Assembly: GCF_001039355.2 (NCBI RefSeq)
Contig: NW_019775620.1
Coordinates: 146,653-208,652, forward strand
Origin: Lingula anatina
Taxonomy: Eukaryota; Brachiopoda; Lingulata; Lingulida; Lingulidae
Reading direction: 5' to 3'
DNA: 62,000 nt
The notes below the pieces were generated by a model, which was not told the origin of the DNA, did no database searches, and was given only the letters and a program-made list of their open reading frames with translations. Every line of letters begins with the position of its first letter. Position 1 is the first letter of the stretch. The translations under genes were made by a program, and so were the position numbers. Below are positions 12,301 through 24,313 of the stretch, one piece after another.

Positions 12301-13745
12301 TAAGTATGTATTTTGACAGAGAGAAAAAAGGTCATTGATATAAGGTTTAAAGATACAGAGAGAACACACCAGATGATAGTTTAATCCACTCTTTTCCAGT
12401 GAGCGAAAAGGAAGCATATTCAGTTGAAAGCCTCTGCAGCCTTGACATATTGACCTTGACCTTATTATATTGACCTTGACCTCATATTGACCTTGTAGGT
12501 TGCTGGAAGTGACAAAGCCCACAAAGTCAGCTTCCCATACTTCACCGCCTTCATCTCCTTACTGAACAACATGGAGCTAGTCAAGAAAGTCTACTTGGTC
12601 ACTACAGGAGGAAATAAAAAGGCAACGCTTACAAAAGGTATGATCTGAGTACTTTAATGTGTCCGAGTGATAAATTGTATTGACAGGTTATGACAGGTTC
12701 CAGGCTTTTGGTAGATCTCAGACATTTACAGGCCTAAACCACTGATGCATATGGTTTATTAAATAATGTGTGTAAATGCTTTTATGACACTGTCTCTGTA
12801 GAGTCACACTCAGGCCTCTTAATTCTTACTAGGCAGTTTTCTTTAGTTAGTTTCTGGACGCACAATATGTATGAATTTTTTATAATATATATTGCAGAAA
12901 GTGTGCTTTTTAAAAATATGATGTGAAGTTTTATTATAATAATGGTATATATTTCTATTTATTGTACCACCATGGAGAACTGGTTGGAATCCATGTGCTC
13001 ACGTCTTTAAAAACTACACCCTACATACTGGGTACAGAAATGTTAGTTTGTTTTAGTAGACAGGCCAACCAACCAACCTGTATCACAGGTCAGAACTGTG
13101 TGCATATATCACAAGTCTTAAGATATGAAACTCAATACAAAGCAGTGCTGATATTCAGGGTGTGAATTGTTTGTTTCAGAGGAACTTCTCCACGAGTGTC
13201 AGTACTACACTCAGCTGACCCCTCTAGAGGTGGACATCTTGTTCCAGTTAGTGGACGTCCTGGGGCAGCAGGGGTAAGGCAACAGGACACATACTGGACG
13301 GTCATTATGTTTATTTATTTATTTATTTATTTATTTAAGGGGTTGTTTTCACAAAAGAACCCGGGGCTGAAATTTGGTTTAAGCAAAAAGACTAAAATTT
13401 GAATTTGGATTGACCAAAGAAAGGACAGTCCAATTAATTGAAATAGCGTACTTGTATTATGACAAGAAAGGCATGGGTAACCCGGTTATGTTTTAGATCA
13501 ATATATTTATTTTTATGTAAGTTGACTTGTTATGCATTTGGTCATAGTAGTATTTAGTACAACTTTCCCTATAATAGCTTTCCATGATGCACTGTTTATT
13601 TATTTATTTTTTTTTATAGACGGGTTTCCTGGAAAGAACTAGATGCTTTAGCACCATTAGATATAGAAAAAATGCCATTTAGCCAACAGTCAATTAAGGT
13701 AAGAGGGAGGAACACGGAACAGCCTGGGTTATCTAATTGTGAGTA

Positions 13746-13804
<59 letters not shown>

Positions 13805-16800
13805 CAATCTAGGGTCCTGGTAGGACATTACAGGCCTATCCAATATGAGCTGTGCTCTTTTAGAATGACTTGTGTTGGTTTGCTGAATATTTGTTTTAGT
13901 TGTGAAAGTATGAAGCATGATTATGGATTCTCAAGTGGTAGTTAAAGGGAACCAGAGCTCACAATATTCTAGTTACGTGTTTTACCATTTTTTGCTTAAT
14001 TTTATACTTCAGATATAAGTGTAAATTGTTTTCTTCCAGGGGTCCTCGAAGGACAGGACTGGCATTCGAGTTAGTGTGTCCAACAGTTGGCTTATAGCTC
14101 AACTTAGAGCATATTTAATAACAACAGAGCATACTGTCCCGTTTAGAAATGTTTGTCTTTTAACAATAGTGTTCAAGTTGATGTCGCGCCTAGCAGCAAT
14201 CCACCTTACTGCTAAGGTGGACTGCTGCTTGGCTGGTGGCTTTCAGCCTGCGGGATTGATGACATCGTATTGAACGCAACACATCTTGGGCTGTGGTTTT
14301 CAAGGGTTTTCTAGATTTCAGGGAGTATTTTCACCCACCTGGATACCCTACTGTGTGTAAGCTGGTGCAAATGCTCAACATCAGGCATTAAGATGGGTGT
14401 TTAACTGTTATATGTATGCATGGTTTGTTCATCATCAGTTACGCTTTATTATGTTGGTCAGCTGGAATTTTAGGTATAATTACTAACTCTTGTTTTGGCA
14501 TTGGTTTTTGTTATATTTAGCAATAAAGTTAAGGAGGGAATCTTTGTACTATCTTAAACAAAAACTGTTTCTGTTGTTGCACAAACAGGGATTAGCACAA
14601 GCTGGAATGAGGGAAGACTTCACTAACATTGCCAATCTGAATAAAAAATAAGCTGAATAACCTAATAGTTCTCTCCTCCTTTCCAGTGTCAGACTGAATT
14701 TTTTTCATCAAGATTGAAAAAGAGAAATGGAAAAGCCCGTTTTATAGAGTTTGTCATCTAGCTGTCTGGGTTCAGATGTGACTAGAATTGGTTGCATTTT
14801 TTTTTTCTTGAAATTTTAAAAGAGAACTTGAAACATAATATAATCTTCCAATGAAGAAGTTCAACATTTTGTATACATTGGGATATTTTGGTTGCACATG
14901 CATTGAATGCTTAGGTATCTGTCCATGTCCCCCATCCATAAAGTAAATTGTTTATTTGTGTGTGTGCCTTGAATGAAAAACTTAACTGCATATTCTCTAT
15001 ATACAGCAGACACCATATGCTAGAGCTAGGCATCACAGACTTCCATATATGCCTTATCTTATCTGTTAACAAACTTGGCTTTCTCTCTAGGTGCAAGGTC
15101 TGAGTCAGCTGCTACTGGTAGATGCACACATTGCAGCAGAGCTTAGTGTATATGTTGAATATTATAGTTATGACATAATGTGAAAAGAATAAATTATATC
15201 TGAAGAGACAGTGCAGGTTTTCTTCCTTTAGACATGTAGTTTTCAACCTGCATCAAAAATTCCTTGTCACATGGCTACCTAGTCAATGTTAGTTATGGAA
15301 TTTAGAATGACTGCTTTTAAAATAATTGAGACAACGCAAATCATATAACACAGTTATGTTGTATGTAGAAAAAAATAATGTCAAAAAATTCAGATTTTTT
15401 TTTTTTTTTTTAAGAAAAATTTTTATGCCTGTTTTCATGTAAGGATTTTAAAACTTCAGCCCATCATATTCTGACTGTACTTACCTCATTTCAGCACTTT
15501 TCAATACACTTTGTTATTATTTATTCCAGTTTCAAAACTTAACCTGCTGTTATTCTCACAGAACCAGTGGAGCAGGCTTCCAAAAATTTTGTCAAATGAT
15601 AGATTTCTTAATTTGTCTTGAACGTTTCCTTTTACCCTTTTCTAATTTCTGTACTGCAGATAATTAAATATAATTTATCCTTTGTAGTGTGTTAAAAGTT
15701 ATTAATGTTTTTATTTTAATGCTATAGATGACAGCAGAAACCATGGCAACAAGGGGGCGTACTATGGAGGTCTTGGAAAGTGTATACAGATTTACACTTG
15801 GCTCCTTAGCTGGAGGTAAGGGACTTTTTAATATCTGTGATTAAACTGATTATTTATTTTAGTTTTTCATAAATTTATATATATAATGTGTAACATGATA
15901 GTGTCCCTGGCCTTATATCTGTGTTTCAAAGAAATTGAAAAATAAAATTATCAATGTTTTTATTGAATTTAATGTGGTAATGATATTGATATTTTCTCGC
16001 AATTCTCAAAATTAATGTAGAAGAAATAGCAAGAATAAAAAAGCCTTGCTGTCTATTCTTAATTATGTTGTTACTTGATTTATTTATTTGTCTTTCACTC
16101 TCTGATATTTTGTCTGCTCGTCAGCTAGACTTAGGCTGTGTTCACATGAAAAATCTATTTTCTAAAAATCTGTGCCCTGAATACCCCACGGCCTAATTAC
16201 TGCATGCGCAGCAGGAAGTTAGAAAGTAAATGGTGGTCACAGTTGCTTTTAAAAATGTGGTTGTCGATTTTGTGCAACAACAAGCACTACCACTAGCAAA
16301 ATTACGCATCTGTATGCTTGAGTTGTCATTACTAAACTGATGAACTCCACAGCTTAGAGATACTACTGTGCATGCATCAAGGTGTCAGAATCTCCTCGGA
16401 GAATTAATTACAGCTTTGGAAGTAACTGGCTCGCGCTGCCAGTAATTACGCCGTGGGGTATTCAGGGCACAGACCGTGATCACAAGATACCGCAAATAGA
16501 TTTTTAGATTTTTTGGAAAATAGATTTTTCATGTGAACGCAGCCTTAAACATGGAATCACGCCAGTCTAACATTATCTTTTCAAGTCTAACTTATTAAAG
16601 ATAAAGATTCATCAGTTTCCTGTATGAATAATTTGTTTTTCCATTAGTAATTAATAGGAAGTATGTAAGTATTGAGATGGCCAAACTTGTGTTTTGTATT
16701 ATTTTAGCTGTGGGAGCTGCGACAGTGTACCCTATAGACTTGGTGAAAACAAGGATGCAGAACCAACGTTCTGGGTCCTATGTAGGCGAATTAATGTACA

Positions 16801-19282
16801 AGAATAGCTGGGACTGTGCCAAGAAAGTGGTTAGATTTGAAGGTTTCCGTGGTTTATACAGAGGTCTAATACCCCAGCTGATGGGGGTAGCACCAGAAAA
16901 GGCCATTAAACTAACTGTAAGTAGGTCAAGGTCATTTAAGTTAAATAGGTCAAGGACAGTACATAAAATGAAGCTTTGAGCTTGTTCTTCCTAAAATCTT
17001 TGAAAAGAGACGCTAGTTTATGTTGATTAATCATAAAGATGGCTTTTATGTGTTGCATAATAGTATATAGTAAGAACAATTGTAGCTTTCTGTAAACTGA
17101 TATCTTGTGTACTAACTATTTCAGACCAATGACTTTGTTCGAGATAAGTTTACCAACAAAGAAGGTGAAATATCACTTATAGGTGAAATCATTGCAGGAG
17201 GCTGTGTAAGTAGACCATTGTCCTGTTTACACTTTAAGTTGGACTTCCTAATATTATGATATACAAGGTCCACCTGAAAAGGAATTTGTTTGGTGTCTCA
17301 AACCTGTAATGTCAGTTTTAAGTATCAAACCACGTACACAGTAACTCCTACTGTACACCCTGTCAAATTACTTTTCAGACACACCTTAATCATTTGCCAA
17401 ATAAGGAAGTCGTACTCTTTCACTGTTGTTGATATTATTAGAATTGAAAAAAAAGTATTGCTTCACAATATGCAATATTTAAATATGAAAACTATTAAAC
17501 CAGTTTGTTGTAGTATTGTGGGTTTATGTTTTTGGTCTTGTCTTGCAGGGTGGCGCCTCCCAGGTGATGTTTACCAATCCAATGGAAATTGTCAAAATCC
17601 GCCTCCAGGTGGCAGGTGAGATTGCCTCAGCAACCCGACCCAGTGCCATACACATCATCAGAGACCTAGGTCTCTTTGGGCTTTATAAAGTGAGTTTAGC
17701 ATATAAGCCTTTAAAACACAGTTATATAATGTGGCTAATACTGTAATCGTAGTATTTCATGAAGATATCAACCTGTCTAAAGTTGCGTGAAATGGTATTA
17801 ATATAATTTCTAAGCATATCACATGTGTCAATAATAATAATGATGATGGTGATGATAATGATGATTTCAGGGTGCCAGAGCCTGTTTTCTCCGTGATATT
17901 CCCTTTTCTGCCATCTACTTCCCCACATATGCACACACCAAGAAATCCTTGGCAGACTCCAATGGTTATAATGCTCCATACACCCTGCTGCTGGCTGGTG
18001 CTATTGCAGGTAAGGTGTCCACACTGGGGGAGAAGCTAGAGGGCACACATGCATGCACGCACACACACACAAGCATGCAAGCACACTCCAGCGCAAGTAG
18101 CATCGGGGCAAAGAGGAATTTAGATAACCGGGTAGGCACTGGTGAATAGCTAGGTAAACTTCCATCAGACTTGCTTTTGATTCTCAACATCCATTAAGGA
18201 CACACATTAAAAAGTTTAAAAATGAAGAAGGTGGCACCCATTAAACAAAAAACTCAGTCTGAGTATGGAAAGGAGGGGGGATTAAACTTAACTTTCACCT
18301 GTGTTTTTCTCTACAGGTTGTCCCGCGGCGTACCTGGCCACTCCAGCAGATGTGATCAAGACCAGACTCCAGGTAGAGGCCAGGAAGGGACAGTCCACGT
18401 ACAATGGGGTCATCGATTGTGCAAGGAAAGTGTTCCGCGAGGAAGGAGGCAAAGCTTTCTTCAAGGGAGGACCAGGTGACGGGAGTTCTTGAAACTTTTC
18501 TCTAATGTACCCCAGGAAATAAATCATTTCCGACTATGGGCAAATTTCAGACTTTTTGGGAGCCAAAAAATCTCACTGACCTAACCCTATTCCATATTTC
18601 CCAACTTTTTCGCTAAACAGCAATTTCATTCCTGTCTTCATTTGACTTTCTGTAATTACCTGTAATCTACCCAGATGGGTGAAATGATTTCAGTCTAATG
18701 CCTTGTTTTGATCACCTATTTCAGCCCGTGTGTTTAGGTCGTCCCCTCAGTTTGGTGTCACCCTGGTGGTGTACGAGCTTCTACAGAGACTGTTCCCTGT
18801 GGACTTTGGAGGAAGGTGAGCTCCCCGGAGATTTGTGTGGTTTACTTTGGTCCACTGTATGCTCAGCTTAAGTAGTATATTATCTTATTATGATTATATC
18901 AAATTGCATAATTTGTGTTTGTTTACTTATTGAGATATGCTTTTCTATATTAAGGATATTAAGAATATACATATTTATCTACTTTAAATTTTTTGGGGTC
19001 GTTTGTTAATTTTTATAATAGTATTTGTTTTAGATAATAAATCTAGATGGTATTGAGGATATCAGGCTGTAAACCAACCTTTATTTGACCTTGTATAACA
19101 AGACTACTGTGTTGTGTTTCAGACGACCCGAGGGTTCAGCCCACAAGGCAACCATTGAAGACTTGCAGCCCGCTAATCCAGATCACATCGGAGGCTATAA
19201 GTTAGCTCTGGCCACATTCTCAGGCATAGAGAGCAAGTTTGGACTTTGTTTACCCAAACACAGCATACCCCAAGCTACTTAG
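4997..19282 (+). CDS. SLC25A12/13-like: Mitochondrial Ca2+-regulated aspartate/glutamate carrier (aralar/citrin)
   Basis: Exchanges mitochondrial aspartate for cytosolic glutamate plus a proton across the inner membrane (malate-aspartate shuttle). Exons: 4997-5023, 5853-5906, 6204-6346, then either 7283-7398 or 8750-8865, 9695-9834, 10118-10264, 12499-12637, 13180-13273, 13620-13698, 15728-15815, 16708-16916, 17125-17205, 17549-17689, 17871-18009, 18317-18475, 18725-18815, 19123-19282. Phases join throughout, giving 668 aa (human paralogues 675-678). The N-terminal regulatory half has EF-hand loops at about 70-81 and 104-115. The carrier half has the three signatures [19 protein letters not shown] and [10 protein letters not shown], plus [22 protein letters not shown] and the family tail [18 protein letters not shown]. 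The start MAASRVRAD is short but sits in the expected place. Invertebrates usually have a single gene for the two vertebrate paralogues, so I do not choose between 12 and 13. Confidence 0.97.
7283..7398 (+). other. Carrier exon 4A (canonical EF-hand 1/2 exon)
   Basis: This 116-bp exon is bounded by 'ccccag' and 'gtaggt', enters at phase 2 and leaves at phase 1. It encodes [20 protein letters not shown] then [18 protein letters not shown]. It is the copy closer to vertebrate carriers (human ESVLCAPDSM). With the flanking exons it completes EF1 loop DTTKDGYISFTE and EF2 loop [12 protein letters not shown]. Confidence 0.93.
7413..7583. repeat. 57-bp tandem repeat, 3 units, after exon 4A
   Basis: Three imperfect 57-bp units begin at about 7413, 7470 and 7527, each starting 'cattgtgt'. 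They start 15 bp downstream of the exon 4A donor, inside the intron between the two alternative exons. Because 57 is a multiple of 3, the frame continuing out of 4A stays open to 7592 and would encode repeated [12 protein letters not shown] blocks if the intron were retained. Confidence 0.8.
8750..8865 (+). other. Carrier exon 4B (alternative EF-hand 1/2 exon)
   Basis: A second exon of exactly 116 bp, bounded by 'aattag' and 'gtaagt', with the same entry and exit phases as 4A. It encodes [20 protein letters not shown] then [18 protein letters not shown], identical to 4A at 25 of 38 positions without gaps. EF1 loop position 7 becomes Lys. EF2 loop becomes [12 protein letters not shown], so the ligand positions D1, N3 and E12 are kept while S5 becomes Thr, E7 becomes Ala and T9 becomes Ser. 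The intact frame, splice sites and ligands argue against a dead duplicate. Confidence 0.88.
9337..9384. repeat. (TTTA)n microsatellite
   Basis: About 12 TTTA units in the intron before carrier exon 5. Similar tracts lie at 985-1024 (ATAA/AAAT in IQCB1 intron 10's acceptor side) and 13308-13338. Confidence 0.9.
10695..10862. mobile_element. Short MITE, hAT-like ends, copy 1
   Basis: The element of about 168 bp starts CAGGGGCGGATT and ends GATCCGCTCCTG, so its ends are inverted repeats of about 12 bp with one mismatch. It lies in carrier intron 6. A second copy is at 59969-60135, and the two share long blocks such as 'gataatttggaagactgtca' and 'gaaaatatctctggatccgc'. It encodes no protein. The terminal CAGGGGCGGA is typical of hAT-type MITEs; I see no clean 8-bp target duplication here. 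Confidence 0.7.
11375..11694. repeat. Minisatellite of 41-50 bp units, about 7 copies
   Basis: Seven degenerate units of the type 'cttctgaaatgggatacgtc' + 'aataacactacagttatata' + 'atgctgagt' lie in carrier intron 6. Middle units lack the 'cagttata' block; the last two to three carry 'cttctcttaatgggataggt' instead. This ordered divergence is what unequal crossing-over leaves behind. Confidence 0.85.
13750..13801. repeat. (GA)n microsatellite
   Basis: About 26 GA units just after the donor of carrier exon 9 (13699). Open frames through it on both strands are artefacts of the repeat. Confidence 0.95.
16134..16544. mobile_element. 411-bp MITE with long terminal inverted repeats and TTA target duplication (PIF/Harbinger-like)
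   Basis: The left end GGCTGTGTTCACATGAAAAA continues to 'cctgaataccccacggcctaatta'. The right end is its reverse complement ('taattacgccgtggggtattcagg' to 'tttttcatgtgaacgcagcc'). The inverted arms are about 65-90 bp with a few mismatches and gaps. Both ends are flanked by TTA (16131-16133 and 16545-16547), the 3-bp TWA duplication known for PIF/Harbinger elements. No transposase is encoded. It sits in carrier intron 10. Confidence 0.82.
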
Positions 19283-22200
19283 GTCACAGGTCAAGGTCAT
19301 GCAACATGGACTTTTTCCTTCATTTGCCAAAGGAAACAGTATGCAGCATAGTATGGTATTGGTAGGTCAACAGAAAGCAAACATGTCAAGCAATAGGTGC
19401 AACATGATAAAAATGAGGGATAATGACTTAACAGACCTTGCGTTTATCTCAGATACCTTGGTTAAGGCATTTGCTACTAGTACATATGGTACTGAGTATA
19501 TCACTTCAAGAGGGATAGAGAATTTGCCCCTAGCTAATTAGGTCACTAGGTTAGCTGTTTCATAGCTGACACAGGTCTGCTTCTTCATTTTCAAGATTCC
19601 ATGCATGTCCTAGGCCTCTTGTTGTGTGAACATCAGAAACATTCAATTGGATATTAGATTTGTCCCATATTCATGTAGGAAACCATGAAATCTCGTTAAC
19701 TAATTTCAAAATGAGCATTACTGATTGGTGTTGAGATTAATGCACAATGTGTTATAACGCTGATTGGGGTAAAAAAAAAAAAACTTAAATCAAGCTTGCT
19801 GCTGAATTTCAGAGTCCAATAAGGACCACATATGAAGGTTTGACAGTGTAGAAGCTAAAGCATTGGATCTGAAGTAGGGGGAAGGGGATAGTGGGTAAAA
19901 AATGGGTGTGAAATAAATCACGTATTAATTAACTAGATCAGTGATGAAGCCATTGCTCTGTGTGTTGGCAAACAATCCACATGTCTACATAGTACAGTAT
20001 GCATTTTACCTCAGTTGAAATGTTTGAAGTCCTGTTATTTAAGTTTTTGGAGAAAGCATCTAGGTATGTTTGGTGTGTTTTCTGTTTTCATCTGACATAA
20101 CTTAATTGCTTGTGTGTGTCCCCTGAGTAGAGTCGTGATTGTGTTTTAATGTAATTCATGCAGACTATGTTATAATGCTATTTTTGTAAATGTTTATCAT
20201 ATTCATTATTTTGTTTTCATTTTGTGAAATGTTTGTAAAGTCCCTTTTTACTTTTTTTTATATCATATATTTGTTTATTTGTTTATATTCACATTGTTCA
20301 GTGTCATTTTGACCCCGTCTCTTAACTTTGTTAATGGAAACCAAGTTGAGGTTGTATTGTTATTGTTTATCATGAACCTGTTACTGCTGTGTACTTAAAT
20401 GTCTTGTTTGCCTTTTTGCAGCACTGTTATATATTGTAGTTACCACACTGTTATGGGTTATAGCACTGTTACATTATTGTAGAATAGGGTTTTTATGTAT
20501 TTGACTTACTATAGATATTTGTGGCATTTAGGTCACAGTATCCAATATGTTGGTCACGGTATCCAGAATATTGGTCACAGTGTCCAGTATGTTGGTAACA
20601 GTGTCCAGCATATTGGTCACAGCATCCAGTATGCTGACCACAGTATCTAGTGTGTTGGTCACTGTTCTCTGTTGTCATATGTTCTGTTGCTGATCATGAG
20701 ATGATACAATACAGTTCAAATCAGATGTTTGAGGTTTTAAAGCTATTACAATTAGTGGCAATTCTAGGTTACCAGAAGATTTAATAGGTTACTAGCAGAT
20801 AAATTGCTTTTTGCCAAACATAAAACATGATACCTTGCCAGCTTTTATAATGCACTGTTTATAATAGGCCGAAATGAATAGTTTTATGTCATTATCAAGA
20901 AAAAGGGTTTTAACCAAAGAAGAACAATTTTAACTAAAAATACTTGTCACAAGTAGTCCAATCTTAGATAAAACCTCATCCAAAAGCAAAGCTTGAACAC
21001 TATTGGTCCAATCTTCCCACACACTTTTTCCATGTCCCTACTAGCCCCAGTCTGAGACTCATATGCTGCATACAGGAACTGGAATAATACTAGTATGTAA
21101 AATTGATTGCAATTTTGCTCTTTGTATGTCTTTGCGACAGTAGCTGTAGTTGACTGGCAGTAGTTGAGACTTTTTTGAAGAATGAACTTTTTGGGTAAAT
21201 GCCAGAAAGGAATGGTCACATGTTAATATATGTCAAATAAATCTTTATATTTTAAAATCGGTAGTGCTTGTCTCATGTGTTGTCTAGCTACTTGTATTGC
21301 AGTTCTTTTATATGTGAATCATCATCACCACTATTACCATCATCATGTGAATAAGGCGTGTTGTGATTTTAACCTGGAATGTTTCCTTGTACATCCACTG
21401 ATATGTTTTCAAAATATGATATGTAATGATAATTTTTAATATATTCAGATTGGTCATAACAATGACACTCTTATTCGTAGTTTTGATAGAGTGTCAAATT
21501 CAGGTTTACAGTAGCAAACACTGCTGTAGCTGACATGTTTTAATAGTGTTCAACCTTACTATAATATACCGCTTTGCTTGTAGCAGGGGAGTGGTAGTTT
21601 CATTGTTAGTGGTGCCATCTATTGTTTATGTGCATGCACTAAAGCATGCTATCTGCACGGGTACTTCTCAAATGCCCTCAAGTGATTGTTAAAACTTTTT
21701 TTCCTCAACTTCAACTGTAAAATTGAAATATTCATGCATTGAAAATGGTATTTAGTATATTCAGTGAAAACTGTCATTGATGCTCAGAGAATTTGGTGGC
21801 TTTAATTATGTCACAGTTTAATAAATAATCCCTGAATTAAAAAAATTGAAATATATAATTAGATCCGATTTTAGGCTTTTTAATGACAGTAACAGCAATG
21901 ATAGTAATTTATGTAATAAAATTGATTGATGAACTCGATTGAAAAAGAAAAAAAAAAAGACGTTATAAAATTTTGTTTTTGAGCTTTCGTGCTTTTAATG
22001 GAGAAAGTTGTTCATGTCCATCATTTCCACTATTAGAACTGCTCAGCGACAGCAATTTCTTACCCCATGCAACAGGAAAAAATTAATTGAAAAAAATATT
22101 AATGATAAGCTGCTAGTTTTATTGACCAGCAAACCCTATAGCTAGTTGTGCAGAGTCGTTTATTTATTTTCATTAGAAAAAAAAAGGAAAGGGATCAATT

Positions 22201-24057
22201 CTTCCAGTACACATGATGACACTGTGACAGAACAAGAAGCATTTTGACTTAGACCAATGTCAAGAAGGATGGCCTCTTGTAGTATTATGCTGTAAATAAC
22301 ATACATTGCACACAGTAGCACCAAACATGTATACAAATGTTCAAAGTTCTATATTTTGTGACACCAAGATTGTTGCCGTTTTTGCAAAAACTATAATATT
22401 GTTTTTGAACTGGTGCTTGTTAAGAATTAGTTTTAGAAAAATGTTAATGACTAAAATGATACAGACCCGTTGTAGAGATTTTTATCATAAAGGTTTTTTA
22501 GATGCTCATTTTCATAGGCCTGTAGGTTTGTTTTATTAAGTTATCATGTTGGTTGTGTTCTGTTGATAATAAAACTCACCAAGAAGTTTATTTCTCTCTT
22601 CCGGCCTATGCCTGCTTTCTTGATAAAATGTCTTTGACACCCCCCCCCCCCATCCCTGACACACCTGTGCTTGCTTGATGACTGTCTTACTAAAAACTTG
22701 ATAAAAGATGTTCTCACAAACCATGGATATCTCATTTGAAAGAAATGTGACCATGGCAAATACCACTGCCACTTACCCAGGTTGAGTTTCTTTTTATATT
22801 TAATTAATATATGATGATTATAATAGATAATACCAAGTCAGAAATGTGTTATGTAAAAAAGTGTAATTAAAAAAATCTTTTTTCCCTCTTAATTGTAATT
22901 TTAAACAGCACTGCCATTTTCTAACTTTCCTTTCCACACACACTTCAATTTCAAGTGTGATCTTTTAAATGTTACTTATTATTGGTTGTATTCATTAGTA
23001 CTTATTACAATCTGTGTTTGGAGGTTCCCTTTGTGTATTAAATTGCAACTGTTCTGTTTATCATTTTTCTGCAGTTTGATATGGTCCATTAGTACAGATG
23101 ATGTGTTGATTAATTTAAAAGTGTTTTATTATTATGGTTTTCTTCCACTGAATGTTTTGATTAATGATTATAATTGCTGCAATGGTGTACTATCCTTGCA
23201 GAGTGATAGAGAAAATTAGAATAAAAACTGGTTGTTAAGATTTACGCCGTCTCTGTGTTTATATATTGATTACATTTTGAATGAATTTCAGAAGGTCTTT
23301 ATGTTATATCTGAACATTGGAGTTTACCACATGGTAAGAGTTCATACAAGAGGATTTCAAGGTGATCAACTGTTCATTTCATGCTTTTAACATATTTTTA
23401 CATGTTTCAGCATTACGTTTTGAAAAATGGAATGTTTCCACACAACTTCCTCCATAGACATGCTTCTACAAATGATTTTTCTTAAAAATGTTAAACTTAT
23501 TATAAACAAGAAGAGACAGATATCGTGATATTGAATGCCATATTTATCTTAACAGGCAAAGAAAACGCTATGAATATGGAATGTTCATTTCATGCCACCA
23601 CAAAGATAACTGTCATATTAAAACAATAGATTTCTTGTATATTCAGCACATAATACAGACTTCTAATGACAGCATACAGTCCATTACACCATGAGAACAG
23701 TCTTTGTTTTATAAAGATCTAAATGATGTGAGAATCAAAAGAAAACAATTGTTTGGTTCCCAGACCATTGTCACCAAATAGTCAATGCTTCCTATTTTAT
23801 TTTGTGGCAAGGTTTTATTTGAAGTGGCAATTTCAGACCTTTTGTGCCACGTATGCCTCCTCTCAGTTCAAACATGCTGAGCTCACATCTGAAAGGTCCA
23901 TATCACACCTATGTTCAATACTTACTGTACAGTGCAATCTGATACAGAAATGTACCTTTTTACTGGAAGCAAAATAAATAAAATTTTTATAAGGTAACTG
24001 TGACTGTGGTTTCAGAACCATATTTCTCTAACCAATAAACTGGCTGTTGGCATTCCT
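19283..24057. other. Convergent intergenic / 3' UTR region
   Basis: The carrier (plus) and CDK5RAP3 (minus) end facing each other here. No coding exon is recognised. Candidate poly(A) signals: AATAAA at 19912-19917 for the carrier, and TTTATT at 23814-23819 and 23796-23801 (AATAAA on minus) about 240 nt past the CDK5RAP3 stop. The rest is AT-rich with one minisatellite (20533-20665). Confidence 0.6.
20533..20665. repeat. 22-bp minisatellite, about 6 units
   Basis: Units resemble 'tcacagtatccagtatgttgg', with substitutions in each copy, in the region downstream of the carrier stop. The minus-strand open frame across it (His-Thr-Gly-Tyr-Cys-Asp repeats) is a by-product. Confidence 0.85.
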
Positions 24058-24278
24058 TCATATTGTGTTGATCTCTCCCATTATATTGACTGGCCTGTTC
24101 TGATATTTTTTGGAGATCTCTTTCTCTATCTGGAACACAAATGATTAAGTGTCAAAAACTATTTGTTTTGATACTAAAAGGCATTAAAAACCTGCCCTGA
24201 AAAAGTCATTTAATAAGTTAAAAATCAAGACAAAAGATTTAATACTCCGATAGTGAACACCCCTCAAATATACATGCA

Positions 24279-24313
<35 letters not shown>

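Noticed and set aside
13733-13945. Arg/Glu and Ser/Leu repeat proteins
   Set aside because: Both are translations of a (GA)n microsatellite in an intron.
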